Shown piece after piece: positions 18,834-27,852 of a stretch of 64,000 nt of DNA; positions within the stretch are counted from its first letter, which is position 1, and every line of letters begins with the position of its first letter. The notes beneath the pieces are model-generated. The model was given only the letters and a program-made list of their open reading frames with translations. It did not search any database and was not told the origin of the DNA. The DNA is from Gemmatimonadaceae bacterium (lineage in GTDB: Bacteria > Gemmatimonadota > Gemmatimonadetes > Gemmatimonadales > Gemmatimonadaceae): contig JACVCD010000014.1 of NCBI GenBank assembly GCA_016742275.1, forward strand, positions 1 through 64,000. Reading direction: 5' to 3'. The translations under genes and the position numbers were made by a program.

Positions 18834-20135
18834 GTGAATCAGTCCACCGTCCGTATTGCCGATCTCAAGAACCACGAAGGCGCCACCGTAACCGTGCGCG
18901 CGTGGGTCACACACCTGCGCTCAAAGGGCAAGCTTGGATTTGCCGTGATGCGCGACGGCTCCGGCATCATGCAGGCTGTCGTGGTGAAGGCCGAGGTCAG
19001 TGAAGCGGATTGGGAAGCATTTGGACAGCTCACGCAGGAAAGCAGCGTGGCGCTGACGGGCAGTGTGCGCGCCGATGCGCGTGCACCTGGTGGTTTTGAA
19101 ATGGGCGTCGCGTCACTCCAGTTGATCGGTTCGAGCCCGCTCGACTATCCGATTCAGCCGAAGGAACACGGCATCGACTTCCTGCTCGACAATCGCACGT
19201 TCTGGCTGCGCAGTCAGCGTCAGGTGGCCATCATGCGCGTGCGGCATGAACTCGAGCAGGCGGTGCACGATTTCTTCTATTCGCGCGATTTCGTACGCTG
19301 CGATACACCGATTCTCACGGCCGCCATTGGCGAGCGCGCCGGTTTGTTCAGCACCGACTACTTCGACGAAGGCACGGCGTATCTCGCACAGACCGGTCAG
19401 CTGTACGGTGAAGCACTCGCCGCTGCACTCGGCCGCATCTACACGTTTGGCCCCACGTTCCGCGCCGAAAAGAGCAAGACCCGTCGCCATCTCACCGAGT
19501 TCTGGATGATCGAACCGGAAATGGCGTGGTACGATCAGGACGACAACATGGATCTGCAGGAAGCGTTTGTGCGCTACCTCGTGGAGCGTGTGCTCGAGCG
19601 TCGTCAGGAAGAGCTCAAGGTGCTGGAGCGCGACACGAACAAGCTCGATTGTGTGTCGCAGCCGTTCATGCGTCTCGACTATGGCGATGCGGTCAAGCTC
19701 GCGCAGTCCAAGGGCAGCGAGATCACGTGGGGCGATGACCTGGGCGCACCAGACGAAGCCCTGATCGTGGACGAATATCAGCGTCCGGTATTCGTGGTGA
19801 ACTACCCCAAGGAAGCCAAGGCTTTCTACATGAAGGAGAATCCGGCCGATCCGCGCACGGTGCGTTGCGCCGATCTTCTCGCACCGGAAGGCCGCGGCGA
19901 AATCATTGGTGGTTCACAGCGCGAAGACGACTACGACAAGATTCTCGCACGTCTCGTGCATGAAGGGCTGCCGGTTGAGGCGTATGGCTGGTACCTCGAC
20001 CTTCGCAAGTACGGCACCTTCACGCACTCGGGCTTTGGTCTCGGACTCGAGCGCACCATCGCGTGGATTTGCGGCATCGAACATATCCGCGAAGTGATTC
20101 CGTTCCCGCGCATGATGGGGCGTTTGGCGCCGTAA
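18834..20135 (+). CDS. asnS: Asparaginyl-tRNA synthetase
   Basis: This class IIb synthetase charges tRNA-Asn with asparagine. From GTG 18834 it has 433 residues, close to the usual 430-470. An OB-fold anticodon-binding domain comes first (VRIADLKNHEGATVTVRAWV, quoted in part). The catalytic domain has AYLAQTGQLYGEA, the motif-2 region TFRAEKSKTRRHLTEFWMIEPE and the motif-3 end GFGLGLERTIAWICG. Sequence upstream of 18834 in the same frame has no synthetase resemblance and spans the preceding hairpin, so longer starts are unlikely. It converges on mazG with 6 bases between the stops. Confidence 0.94.
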   Translation: MNQSTVRIADLKNHEGATVTVRAWVTHLRSKGKLGFAVMRDGSGIMQAVVVKAEVSEADWEAFGQLTQESSVALTGSVRADARAPGGFEMGVASLQLIGSSPLDYPIQPKEHGIDFLLDNRTFWLRSQRQVAIMRVRHELEQAVHDFFYSRDFVRCDTPILTAAIGERAGLFSTDYFDEGTAYLAQTGQLYGEALAAALGRIYTFGPTFRAEKSKTRRHLTEFWMIEPEMAWYDQDDNMDLQEAFVRYLVERVLERRQEELKVLERDTNKLDCVSQPFMRLDYGDAVKLAQSKGSEITWGDDLGAPDEALIVDEYQRPVFVVNYPKEAKAFYMKENPADPRTVRCADLLAPEGRGEIIGGSQREDDYDKILARLVHEGLPVEAYGWYLDLRKYGTFTHSGFGLGLERTIAWICGIEHIREVIPFPRMMGRLAP

Positions 20136-20141
20136 GCGGCT

Positions 20142-20939
20142 TCACGCCCGCTCTTCGGCCTTCACCGCATCCCAGTACGTGTCCTGTTCTTCGAGTGACA
20201 ATGCGGTGAGCTGTTTGCCGTCGGCGACTGCCAGTCGCTCCATGGCCGCATAACGTCGCACGAACTTCGCGTTGGTCCGATCAAGGGCCAGCGCGCCGTG
20301 CACACCCGTCTTGCGGCAGAGATTCACTACGGCAAAGAGCAGGTCACCCAGTTCGGCTTCGAGTGCGTCGCCATCGGTAACGGCGCCGGTGGCGGGATCA
20401 ATCAAGCGCGAAACTTCCTCGACTTCTTCGCGCACCTTGGCCAGCGGACCGAGAGCGTTGTCCCAGTCGAAGCCCACACCGGCCGCACGATCCTGCAGAC
20501 GATGCGCGCGATGCAGTGAGGGCAGACCCGCCGGCAGTCCCTCCTCGAGTGTGGAGCGTGCCGCCTTGGCCACCTTCATGCTTTCCCATGGCCGCTTAAT
20601 CCCGTCGCCGTACAGGTGCGGATGACGCGCATGCATCTTGGACACGAGCGCACCAGCCACGTCCTGCATGCTGAACGCCCCACGTTCCTCGGCTACCACC
20701 GAGTGGAACAGCACCTGAAGAAACAGGTCGCCGAGCTCGTCGCGCAGCGTGGCATCGTCACCTCCGGCGATGGCGTCATCGACTTCGTGGGCTTCTTCGA
20801 TGAGATAGGGGCGGAGCGACTGATGGGTCTGCACGCGGTCCCAATCACAGCGCGCCCGCAGGTCCTTCATGAGGGCCAGCGCCTCATCGAGGGTGCGCGG
20901 GGCGGGAGCCGATTGGGGCTGCTCGGAATTCGGGGCCAT
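20142..20939 (-). CDS. mazG: Nucleoside triphosphate pyrophosphohydrolase MazG
   Basis: This 265-residue all-alpha NTP pyrophosphatase hydrolyses (d)NTPs to NMP and PPi and helps limit abnormal nucleotides and alarmone effects. Two MazG modules are visible. The first, at about 20-125, has YLIEEAHEVDDAI and DELGDLFLQVLFH. The second, at about 155-240, has EEVEEVSRLI and ELGDLLFAVVNLCRK; the paired acidic clusters bind Mg2+. It is divergent from alr with a 57-base gap that must hold both promoters. Confidence 0.93.
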   Translation of the reverse strand: MAPNSEQPQSAPAPRTLDEALALMKDLRARCDWDRVQTHQSLRPYLIEEAHEVDDAIAGGDDATLRDELGDLFLQVLFHSVVAEERGAFSMQDVAGALVSKMHARHPHLYGDGIKRPWESMKVAKAARSTLEEGLPAGLPSLHRAHRLQDRAAGVGFDWDNALGPLAKVREEVEEVSRLIDPATGAVTDGDALEAELGDLLFAVVNLCRKTGVHGALALDRTNAKFVRRYAAMERLAVADGKQLTALSLEEQDTYWDAVKAEERA

Positions 20940-20996
20940 GAAGACGGAAGCGATGGTGCCGATGAAATGTGCGTCTCAACCCCTTAGGATTGCCGC

Positions 20997-22160
20997 ATGG
21001 CTACACCGCCAATATACCCGGGCACCACGGCCGATCCGGACCCGAGCACCGCGCGCGATCGCGCCTGGCTCGAGGTTGATGAGGAGGCTTTGCGATACAA
21101 TGCCGCCGCGCTGCATGCGCGGGCGCGTGTGCCGTTGCTGCCCATGGTTAAGGCAAACGCCTATGGCCTGGGTGCAGTGGCTACCTGCCGGACGTTGGGC
21201 GTGGCGTTTCGGGATCAGCCGCAAGCGGCAGATCAGTCTCCCTGGGGCGTAGGTGTGGCCACCTTGGACGAGGCCGCCCAGCTGCGCGATGCGGGTTGTG
21301 AGGGTCGCATCCTCTGCAGCACGCCGCTTCGCCCTGAAGAGTTGGCCCGGGCGGCGTCCGTTGGCGTGCGGCCGGCTCTGCATCGTGCCGAGGACATTGC
21401 CTTCTGGTCCACCATGGGCGGCCCAGGCTGGCACCTGGCGATCGACACCGGCATGGCCAGGGCCGGTGTGCGCTGGACCGACGTTGCCAGTCTTCGCGAC
21501 GCGGTCGCGGCGCATCCCCCGGAGGGGGTGTTCACACACTTTCACTCGGCCGACGAGTCCGTGGCGTCCATGGACGACCAGGACGGCCGGTTCCAGGCGG
21601 CATTGTCCCAGCTGGCCGACGTGCTACCGGCCGGGGTCATCGAGCACCGCGACAACAGCGGCGCCATCGCCAGCCGGGAGGCGGGCTCACCTGGTCAACT
21701 GGCTCGGCCGGGCATCGCGCTCTACGCCGGCATGTTCGCGGAGGCGCTGGGGCTCCGCCAGGTGGCCCATTTGCGGGCCCGAATTGTCGATATCCGTCAC
21801 GTAGAGGCCGGAGAATCGGTATCTTACGGGGCTACATGGCGCGCGTCCGGGCTTTGCCGGGTGGCCACACTGGCCATTGGCTATGCCGATGGATATCGAC
21901 GGCATCTTTCCAATGCCGGTGTGGTACTTATCCACGGAGTGCGATGCCCCGTGGTTGGACGCGTCACCATGGACATGACCATGGTGGATGTGTCTCACCT
22001 GCCGTGCGCGGTGGGGGATGTTGCAACGGTGATCGGTGCTGACGGTTCGGATGTGCTCACTACGGAGTGGGTGGCCGACCGTGGTGGCGTGTCTCCGTAC
22101 GAGCTGCTGGTGGGTCTCACCATGCGTGTGCCCATGCTGCGACGTCCTGCCATCACTTGA
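20997..22160 (+). CDS. alr: Alanine racemase
   Basis: This 387-residue PLP enzyme interconverts L- and D-alanine for peptidoglycan synthesis. The PLP-binding lysine is Lys52 in PMVKANAYGLGA. The barrel continues with IDTGMARAGVRW and FTHFHSADES. The C-terminal beta domain has ESVSYGATWRA, LAIGYADGYRR and VGRVTMDMTMVDVS, the last containing the Met-Asp segment next to the second catalytic region. Start ATG 20997 sits 57 bases from the divergent mazG start. deoB follows 21 bases after the stop. Confidence 0.95.
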   Translation: MATPPIYPGTTADPDPSTARDRAWLEVDEEALRYNAAALHARARVPLLPMVKANAYGLGAVATCRTLGVAFRDQPQAADQSPWGVGVATLDEAAQLRDAGCEGRILCSTPLRPEELARAASVGVRPALHRAEDIAFWSTMGGPGWHLAIDTGMARAGVRWTDVASLRDAVAAHPPEGVFTHFHSADESVASMDDQDGRFQAALSQLADVLPAGVIEHRDNSGAIASREAGSPGQLARPGIALYAGMFAEALGLRQVAHLRARIVDIRHVEAGESVSYGATWRASGLCRVATLAIGYADGYRRHLSNAGVVLIHGVRCPVVGRVTMDMTMVDVSHLPCAVGDVATVIGADGSDVLTTEWVADRGGVSPYELLVGLTMRVPMLRRPAIT

Positions 22161-22181
22161 GTTTCCCCGTCCTTTCATTCG

Positions 22182-23399
22182 ATGGTTGCTGCTGATTCGG
22201 TGTCCCGAACAATCGACACAGACGTTGGTTCTCGTCGCGCGCTGCTGCTGATCCTTGATGGGGTCGGATGCGGTGCTGCGCCGGATACCGACGCGTATGG
22301 TGATACGGGCAGCGATACTATCGGCAATGTCGCGCGTGCAGTGGGCGGTCTCGACCTGCCCACGCTGCAGCGATTGGGATTGGGCAACGCCACGTCCATC
22401 GAGGGCGTGGGATTGGCGCCGCATCCGGTTGGCGCCTACGGTGTGCTGCTTCCGCAGTCGGCGGGTAAGGATTCCACTACCGGTCACTGGGAGCTGGCGG
22501 GGCTGCATCTCGAGCGCGCGTTCCCCACGTATCCGCATGGATTTCCGCCCGAGGTCATCGACGCGTTTTCGCGTGCGACCGGACGGTCCGTGATCGCCAA
22601 TTCGGTGGCAAGTGGCACGGCGGTCATTGCGGATTTCGCCGAGGAACAGCGTCGTACCGGCGCCTGGATCGTGTATACGAGCGCCGATTCGGTGTTCCAG
22701 ATTGCCGCGCACGAGGAGTGGATTCCGCTCGAAGAGCTGTATCGCGCCTGCGAAATCGCGCGTGAGCAACTGGTGGCACCACATGATGTGTCTCGTGTCA
22801 TTGCGCGCCCGTTTGTGGGCGACGCGGGTGCGTGGACGCGCACGGCCAATCGTCGCGACTATTCCATTCTGCCGCCGGGCCTCACACTGCTGGATGTGCT
22901 CGAGCAGGCGGGTGTGCCGCGGGCTGGCGTGGGCAAAGTCGACGATCTCTTTGCAGGACGTGGCATCACCTCGCAGCACACGGCTAATAACGCCGAGGGC
23001 ATCGAGGCAATCCGCCACTGGCTGGAGACGGCGCCACGTGGGTTCTGCTTCGCGAATCTGGTAGATTTCGATCAGCTCTTCGGGCATCGGAATGATGTCC
23101 GCGGTTTCCAGGGGGCGCTCGAGGCGTTTGATCGGGCGCTCCCCTCGCTGCTTTCTGCCCTTCGGGAGGACGACCTGTTGTTCATCACGGCCGACCACGG
23201 AAACGATCCGACGACGGCTTCCACCGATCATGCGCGTGAGCGTGTGCCGTTGGTGGTGGTCGGCGCGCGCGTGCGTGGTGGTTCGTTGGGTGCGCGGGAC
23301 ACGTTCTCCGACGTCGGTGCCACAATTGCCGAATGGTTCGGCCAGTCGTGGCGTGGTCGTGGTGTGTCGTTTCTTCCGGAACTGTTGGTGGCGTCGTGA
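22182..23399 (+). CDS. deoB: Phosphopentomutase
   Basis: This 405-residue enzyme of the alkaline phosphatase superfamily converts (deoxy)ribose 1-phosphate to the 5-phosphate in nucleoside salvage. Metal-binding residues are visible in [14 protein letters not shown] and in [11 protein letters not shown] near the C-terminus. The cap region has [12 protein letters not shown], where the phosphorylated Thr of the family lies. The downstream cytidine deaminase gene overlaps the stop by 4 bases (GTGA), matching a shared nucleoside-salvage role. Confidence 0.95.
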   Translation: MVAADSVSRTIDTDVGSRRALLLILDGVGCGAAPDTDAYGDTGSDTIGNVARAVGGLDLPTLQRLGLGNATSIEGVGLAPHPVGAYGVLLPQSAGKDSTTGHWELAGLHLERAFPTYPHGFPPEVIDAFSRATGRSVIANSVASGTAVIADFAEEQRRTGAWIVYTSADSVFQIAAHEEWIPLEELYRACEIAREQLVAPHDVSRVIARPFVGDAGAWTRTANRRDYSILPPGLTLLDVLEQAGVPRAGVGKVDDLFAGRGITSQHTANNAEGIEAIRHWLETAPRGFCFANLVDFDQLFGHRNDVRGFQGALEAFDRALPSLLSALREDDLLFITADHGNDPTTASTDHARERVPLVVVGARVRGGSLGARDTFSDVGATIAEWFGQSWRGRGVSFLPELLVAS

Positions 23400-23872
23400 C
23401 CGGTACACCGCGTCCATACGCTGGGCAGGTGACGGCACCGGTGACGGTGCCAGTGACAGCTCACGTGCCGGTAGAAGCACCATCGCATTTGCGGGCTGCT
23501 GCTGATGCAGCGCGCGCCAATGCCTATGCGCCGTACTCACACTTTCCCGTTGGTGCGGCGCTGGAGACGCCTGATGGCCGGGTGTTTGCCGGATGCAACG
23601 TGGAGAATGCGTCGTACCCAGCTGGTACCTGTGCTGAGCGGGTCGCGTTGGGGTTGGCTGTTGCATCGGGCGCGCGATCATTCGCGCGCGTCGTGATTAC
23701 ATCGGAAGCGGCGGATCCTACGCCGCCCTGTGGTATCTGTCGTCAGGCGCTGGTGGAATTCGCCCCGGCGTTGGAAGTCTTCGCTGTCGCGCCCGATGGG
23801 CGCACGGCTCGTTGGTCGCTGGCCGAGTTGTTGCCGGCACCATTCACGCCTGCATCGCTCGAGAATGTCTGA
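23396..23872 (+). CDS. cdd: Cytidine deaminase
   Basis: This 158-residue zinc deaminase converts cytidine and deoxycytidine to uridine forms. The zinc site is GTCAERVA (Cys plus the catalytic Glu) together with PCGICRQ; substrate residues sit in [14 protein letters not shown] 23396 overlaps the deoB stop by 4 bases. This start adds an N-terminal extension of about 30 residues rich in Val/Thr/Pro ([15 protein letters not shown]) encoded by a short tandem repeat and not found in typical 130-residue homologues. A later start just before [11 protein letters not shown] would give the usual length. Confidence 0.93.
   Translation: MTGTPRPYAGQVTAPVTVPVTAHVPVEAPSHLRAAADAARANAYAPYSHFPVGAALETPDGRVFAGCNVENASYPAGTCAERVALGLAVASGARSFARVVITSEAADPTPPCGICRQALVEFAPALEVFAVAPDGRTARWSLAELLPAPFTPASLENV
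23429..23464 (+). repeat. Three imperfect 12-base tandem repeats in the cdd 5' end
   Basis: Units at 23429-23440, 23441-23452 and 23453-23464 all begin GTGACRG and code for a VT(A/V)P-type unit. They make up the low-complexity N-terminal extension of cytidine deaminase. Slippage-driven length change is possible. Confidence 0.5.
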
Positions 23873-25157
23873 GCAGTCCCGTTCGTCCTGGGCACGGTGG
23901 CGCGCCCCATTGGTCGCATGTGCGGCCGTCCTGCTGTCGGTCGCTGCGACCTCCTGTACGGAGAATCTCGACGGCGGACTTGCTTGTCCGACGCTGTGCC
24001 CCGAGCAGGAGCAGCCATTCCGCGATACGCTGTTCGACGCCGTGGTGCTCGATACATCGTTGTCGGGGTATCCGACGCTCGGCTTGTCCTCGGCGCTGCT
24101 GCTGGCCAATCGACCGGATACGCTGGTCACGCGTGCGGTCATGCGTTTCGATCAGTTGACCACGTCCTATTTGCCGAATGGTACAGGCACACTGGATTCC
24201 ATCACCACGGTGGACTCGGTGTATCTGGTACTGCCGCTCGACACCACGGGCCGCCGCGGCACGTCGCCAGTGACACTCGAATTGTTCGACGTGGATACCA
24301 CGGCGAGCGATTCGGTGGCATCGGTGGTGCGTTCATTGTTCCGGCCGGATCGACGCATCGGCTCGTTGACGCTGACCCCATCCGCGACCGGCGACTCGAT
24401 TCGCATTCCGATCAGCCGCACGGTGATGGAGCGGAAGTTGCTTGATCGTGCGCGCATGCGTGTCGGTGTGCAGATCAGTAGCGGAGCCGGTCAACTGCGT
24501 TTGCGCGCGTTCAACCTCGGCGCCGGTGCGCCGTCGCTGCGCTACGATCCGCGCACCGATACCACGTATCGCCCGATCTCCGTCATCACGAGCACCACGA
24601 TCAGTGGCGCGACCACCGACGTGCTGCTCGCATATCAGGTGTACGCGATCACCGAAGTCGGGTCACCGGGGCTCGAGCCCAACACCCTGGTGGTGGGCGG
24701 ATATCCTGCATTCCGTTCGTATCTGCGCTTCAACGTGCCACTTCGTATCACCGATTCAAGCACAATTGTGCGCGCCGAGTTGTTGCTCACGCAAAAGCGC
24801 TCACGGTTTGGCAATACGCTGGATACAGTCGGCCTGATTCCATTGGTGCCAACCACCACCGATGCGATTACCGATTTGCGTCGCGCGCTCGATATGGCAG
24901 CGGAGGGAGCGTTTGCTTCCGTGGACTCGGCGGTTCTCGTGCCAGCTGACAGCGGTCTGCGTGTGATCAACGTGCTTGCCATGGCGCGCACTTGGCGCAC
25001 ACTGCCAACCAACGTACCGCGCGCTATTGCCTTCCGCATCGGATTTGAAGGCGCCCAGCCGGCTGAGCTGCGTTTCTTCAACAGCAAGGCTGCTGCGCCA
25101 CTGCGTCCACGTCTGCGCATTACCTACCTCCCGCGGGCGGAGTTCGTTCTGCCATGA
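23865..25157 (+). CDS. DNRLRE-like cell-surface lipoprotein, function unknown
   Basis: The product has 430 residues. A signal sequence with lipobox VAATSC near residue 30 predicts a lipoprotein. The mature part is beta-rich and appears to contain two similar modules; segments such as [20 protein letters not shown] followed by LLLT recall DNRLRE domains of surface and spore-coat proteins. It has no catalytic motif. The start overlaps the cdd stop by 8 bases, and the next gene, an outer-membrane protein, overlaps its stop by 4 bases (ATGA). The two are very likely coupled and may work as a pair at the outer membrane. Confidence 0.7.
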   Translation: MSEQSRSSWARWRAPLVACAAVLLSVAATSCTENLDGGLACPTLCPEQEQPFRDTLFDAVVLDTSLSGYPTLGLSSALLLANRPDTLVTRAVMRFDQLTTSYLPNGTGTLDSITTVDSVYLVLPLDTTGRRGTSPVTLELFDVDTTASDSVASVVRSLFRPDRRIGSLTLTPSATGDSIRIPISRTVMERKLLDRARMRVGVQISSGAGQLRLRAFNLGAGAPSLRYDPRTDTTYRPISVITSTTISGATTDVLLAYQVYAITEVGSPGLEPNTLVVGGYPAFRSYLRFNVPLRITDSSTIVRAELLLTQKRSRFGNTLDTVGLIPLVPTTTDAITDLRRALDMAAEGAFASVDSAVLVPADSGLRVINVLAMARTWRTLPTNVPRAIAFRIGFEGAQPAELRFFNSKAAAPLRPRLRITYLPRAEFVLP

Positions 25158-26344
25158 CGTCTCCCATGATGCGCACTCTTAACATGATGAAGCAGGTACG
25201 CGGTGCGATGGTGTGTGCCGCCGCCGGCCTTGTGTCGCTGAGCAGCAGTGTGTCCACACTTGGGGCGCAAGGCACGCTGAGCGGTCTTGGATTCGGTTAT
25301 CCAGTGGGCGGACAGAGTGTCCGCGTTTCCGGCACTGGTGGTGCATTCGGTGAGTTCGACGCCATTTCTCCGATCAATCCGGCGTCGATCGGTGGACTGA
25401 CGCGCACGGTGCTGAGCGCCCAGACCCAGCCCGAGTATCGCACACTGACTTTCGATGGACGTAACGAGCGCACCACCGTGCAGCGCATTCCGCTGCTGAC
25501 TGTGGCGGTTCCAGCTGGTCGTGGGCTCGCCGTATCGCTCGCGGCAAGCAGTTTGCTCGATCGATCTTTCACCACTATCACGACAGGTTCGGCCACACTC
25601 GACGGCGTGCCTGTGGCCACGCGCGACAAGCTCGATATGCGTGGCGCTATTGGCGATCTGCGCGCAGCGGTTGGCTGGGCGTACGGCGATCGTATTCGAC
25701 TCGGTGTGGCCGGACACGTAATGACCGGTGAACATGTCGGTGCGCGTGAACGCACGTTTGCCGATACGCTGCAGTATGGCAGTGTGAGTGACACGTCGCG
25801 CGCGACCTACTTTGGTACCGCCCTTTCCGTTGGTGGTGAAGTGCGGGTGTTCAAGGGTCTGTCCGCGCACGCGTCCTACCGACTCGGCAACAGCTTTGAC
25901 GCGCGTATCCGCGACACCACGCGCGCGACGGGTGAAGTGCCGGATCGTTTCGGAGCGGCCCTGCGCTACGACGGCATCGCAGGGTCGACCTTTGCTCTGG
26001 GAATGGAGCAAACGACCTGGTCGGATATGGCCACGATGGGATCATCGCGTGTGGCGGCATTCGATACGCGCAATGTGTTTGCCGGCGCCGAAGTGGCCGG
26101 CCCCAAGTTGCGTGGACTGCCGGTCATGGTGCGCGCAGGCCTCTCCCGCAACGAGCTGCCATTCGCAACGGCCAGCGGCAATCAAGTGAAGGAAACGCGC
26201 ATTTCGACTGGCATCGGTCTGCCCGTGGCGCGTGAAGCGGCCTCGCTCGACCTGTCGTTGCAGCGTGCGACGCGCTCGGCGAGTGGCAGTACCATCAAGG
26301 AGTCGGCCTGGTTGTTCGGGTTTGGCATCCAGATCCGCCCCTGA
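25154..26344 (+). CDS. Outer-membrane beta-barrel protein (FadL/PorV-like)
   Basis: This 396-residue exported protein has a signal peptide ending near STLGAQG. The body is made of alternating amphipathic strands with many Gly and aromatic residues. The opening motif (GTGGAFGEFDAISPINPASIGG, quoted in part: GAFGEFDAISPINPAS) resembles the start of FadL/PorV-type barrels, where a GxGGA...D...NPA pattern is typical. It is translationally coupled to the lipoprotein before it. It does not end in a terminal aromatic residue (the end is QIRP). Transport of a hydrophobic compound or help with lipoprotein display are possible roles. Confidence 0.65.
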   Translation: MTSPMMRTLNMMKQVRGAMVCAAAGLVSLSSSVSTLGAQGTLSGLGFGYPVGGQSVRVSGTGGAFGEFDAISPINPASIGGLTRTVLSAQTQPEYRTLTFDGRNERTTVQRIPLLTVAVPAGRGLAVSLAASSLLDRSFTTITTGSATLDGVPVATRDKLDMRGAIGDLRAAVGWAYGDRIRLGVAGHVMTGEHVGARERTFADTLQYGSVSDTSRATYFGTALSVGGEVRVFKGLSAHASYRLGNSFDARIRDTTRATGEVPDRFGAALRYDGIAGSTFALGMEQTTWSDMATMGSSRVAAFDTRNVFAGAEVAGPKLRGLPVMVRAGLSRNELPFATASGNQVKETRISTGIGLPVAREAASLDLSLQRATRSASGSTIKESAWLFGFGIQIRP

Positions 26345-26350
26345 GTTGGC

Positions 26351-26377
26351 AGAGAGTCCAGAGAGTCCAGAGAGTCC
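26351..26377 (+). repeat. Three perfect 9-base tandem repeats before miaB
   Basis: AGAGAGTCC is repeated exactly at 26351-26359, 26360-26368 and 26369-26377, and the miaB ATG is at 26379. Each unit contains a GAG-type Shine-Dalgarno-like core. Copy-number change would alter the ribosome-binding region. Confidence 0.8.
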
Positions 26378-26378
26378 C

Positions 26379-27773
26379 ATGAGCACTGTGTCCATCGAGT
26401 CGCACGACTCCGAAACGCAAACCGCGGCGCCCAAGCCCACGGTCTACATCGAGACTTATGGCTGCCAGATGAACGTGGCAGACTCGGAGCTCATGTACGG
26501 CAAGTTGGCGGCGCACGGCTATGCACCGGTCGACGCACCGGATGGCGCCGATGTGATTCTCGTGAACACGTGTGCCATTCGCGAGAACGCGGAGACGCGT
26601 GTCATTGGTCGTCTGGGTGAACTGAAGCGATTCATGAAGCCCGACACCATTGTTGGTGTCACGGGCTGCATGGCGCAGCGTCTCGGACCCCGCGTGCTGG
26701 AGCAGGCCCGCCATGTATCGCTGGTAGTGGGACCTGATGGCTACCGCGCGTTGCCGGCGCTGCTGGACGGTGCACGCAAGGGTGAAAAGTTCACGGCCAC
26801 CGACTTCGATATTGAGGAGCACTACGAAGACGTGGTCGCTCGTCGGTTCGAAGGTGTGAAGGCGTGGATTCCCGTGCAGCGTGGCTGCGACTACCGCTGC
26901 ACCTACTGCATCGTGCCATACACTCGTGGCCCGGAACGCAGCCGAAAGCTGGCCGATGTGGTGCGCGAGGTGGAGCAGGTGGTGGAGCAGGGGCTCAGCG
27001 AAGTCGTGCTGCTTGGTCAGACGGTGAATTCGTACAGCGACGGCACTCATGATTTTGCCGATCTGCTGCGGGCCGTCGGCAGCGTGGATGGTATTCGCCG
27101 TGTGCGGTACACCAGCCCGCACCCCAACGACTTCAGTGATCGTGTGATCGAGGCCATGGCCACCACGCCAACGGTCTGCGAGCACGTACACCTGCCGATG
27201 CAGAGCGGCAGCACGAGCATGCTCAAGCGCATGCTGCGTCGCTATTCTCGTGAGGACTACCTCGACTGCGTGGCCAGACTGCGTGCAGCGATTCCCGGTA
27301 TTTCCCTCACGACCGACATCATTGTTGGTTTCCCGGGTGAGACGGATGAGGAGTTCGAAGACACGATCACCTTGTGTCAGGAGATCCGCTTCGACGACGC
27401 CTTCATGTTCAAGTTCTCCATGCGTGAAGGCACACCTGCCACGCGCATGCCGGTCGAGTGGACCATCCCGGACGATGTTGTGTCGAAGCGATTCGACCGG
27501 TTGGTGTCCACGGTGCGCGGCATCTCGCGCGAGAACAATCTGTCCCGTCTCGGGGATACGCTCGAGCTGTTGATCGAAAAGGTGGCGCGTGACGGCGAAT
27601 TGCTGCAGGGACGTTCGCGCGACTTCAAGACGGTGATGGTACCGGCCGATGCCGCGCGCATCGGTGACTACCTCACCGTGCAGCTCACTGGCACGACTGG
27701 CGCGACATTTACGGGGACGCCGCAGACGGCGGCATCGGGGCGTGTCGAACGCAAGCCGTTGCCGATGGCGTAG
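26379..27773 (+). CDS. miaB: tRNA-2-methylthio-N6-dimethylallyladenosine synthase MiaB
   Basis: This 464-residue radical SAM methylthiotransferase adds a methylthio group to i6A37 of tRNAs. The N-terminal UPF0004 domain holds a second Fe-S cluster, with cysteines in YIETYGCQMN, LVNTCAIRENAE and GVTGCMAQR. The radical SAM cluster is Cys170, Cys174 and Cys177 (CDYRCTYC). A C-terminal TRAM domain (LELLIEKVARDGELLQGRSRD, quoted in part) binds RNA. The start at 26379 directly follows a tandem repeat with Shine-Dalgarno-like units; the frame extends upstream, but only into the coding sequence of the previous gene. Confidence 0.95.
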   Translation: MSTVSIESHDSETQTAAPKPTVYIETYGCQMNVADSELMYGKLAAHGYAPVDAPDGADVILVNTCAIRENAETRVIGRLGELKRFMKPDTIVGVTGCMAQRLGPRVLEQARHVSLVVGPDGYRALPALLDGARKGEKFTATDFDIEEHYEDVVARRFEGVKAWIPVQRGCDYRCTYCIVPYTRGPERSRKLADVVREVEQVVEQGLSEVVLLGQTVNSYSDGTHDFADLLRAVGSVDGIRRVRYTSPHPNDFSDRVIEAMATTPTVCEHVHLPMQSGSTSMLKRMLRRYSREDYLDCVARLRAAIPGISLTTDIIVGFPGETDEEFEDTITLCQEIRFDDAFMFKFSMREGTPATRMPVEWTIPDDVVSKRFDRLVSTVRGISRENNLSRLGDTLELLIEKVARDGELLQGRSRDFKTVMVPADAARIGDYLTVQLTGTTGATFTGTPQTAASGRVERKPLPMA

Positions 27774-27852
27774 CTTGCGGTGAAGTGCTGTACGAGGGCG
27801 CGTTGATTCGATGAGCACCTCGCACAATTGATGCAACGTTGATGCACCAGCC

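Noticed and set aside
21687-23681. 664-codon open frame on the minus strand
   Set aside because: It runs antisense across alr, deoB and cdd, all with strong motifs; no ribosome-binding site or domain.
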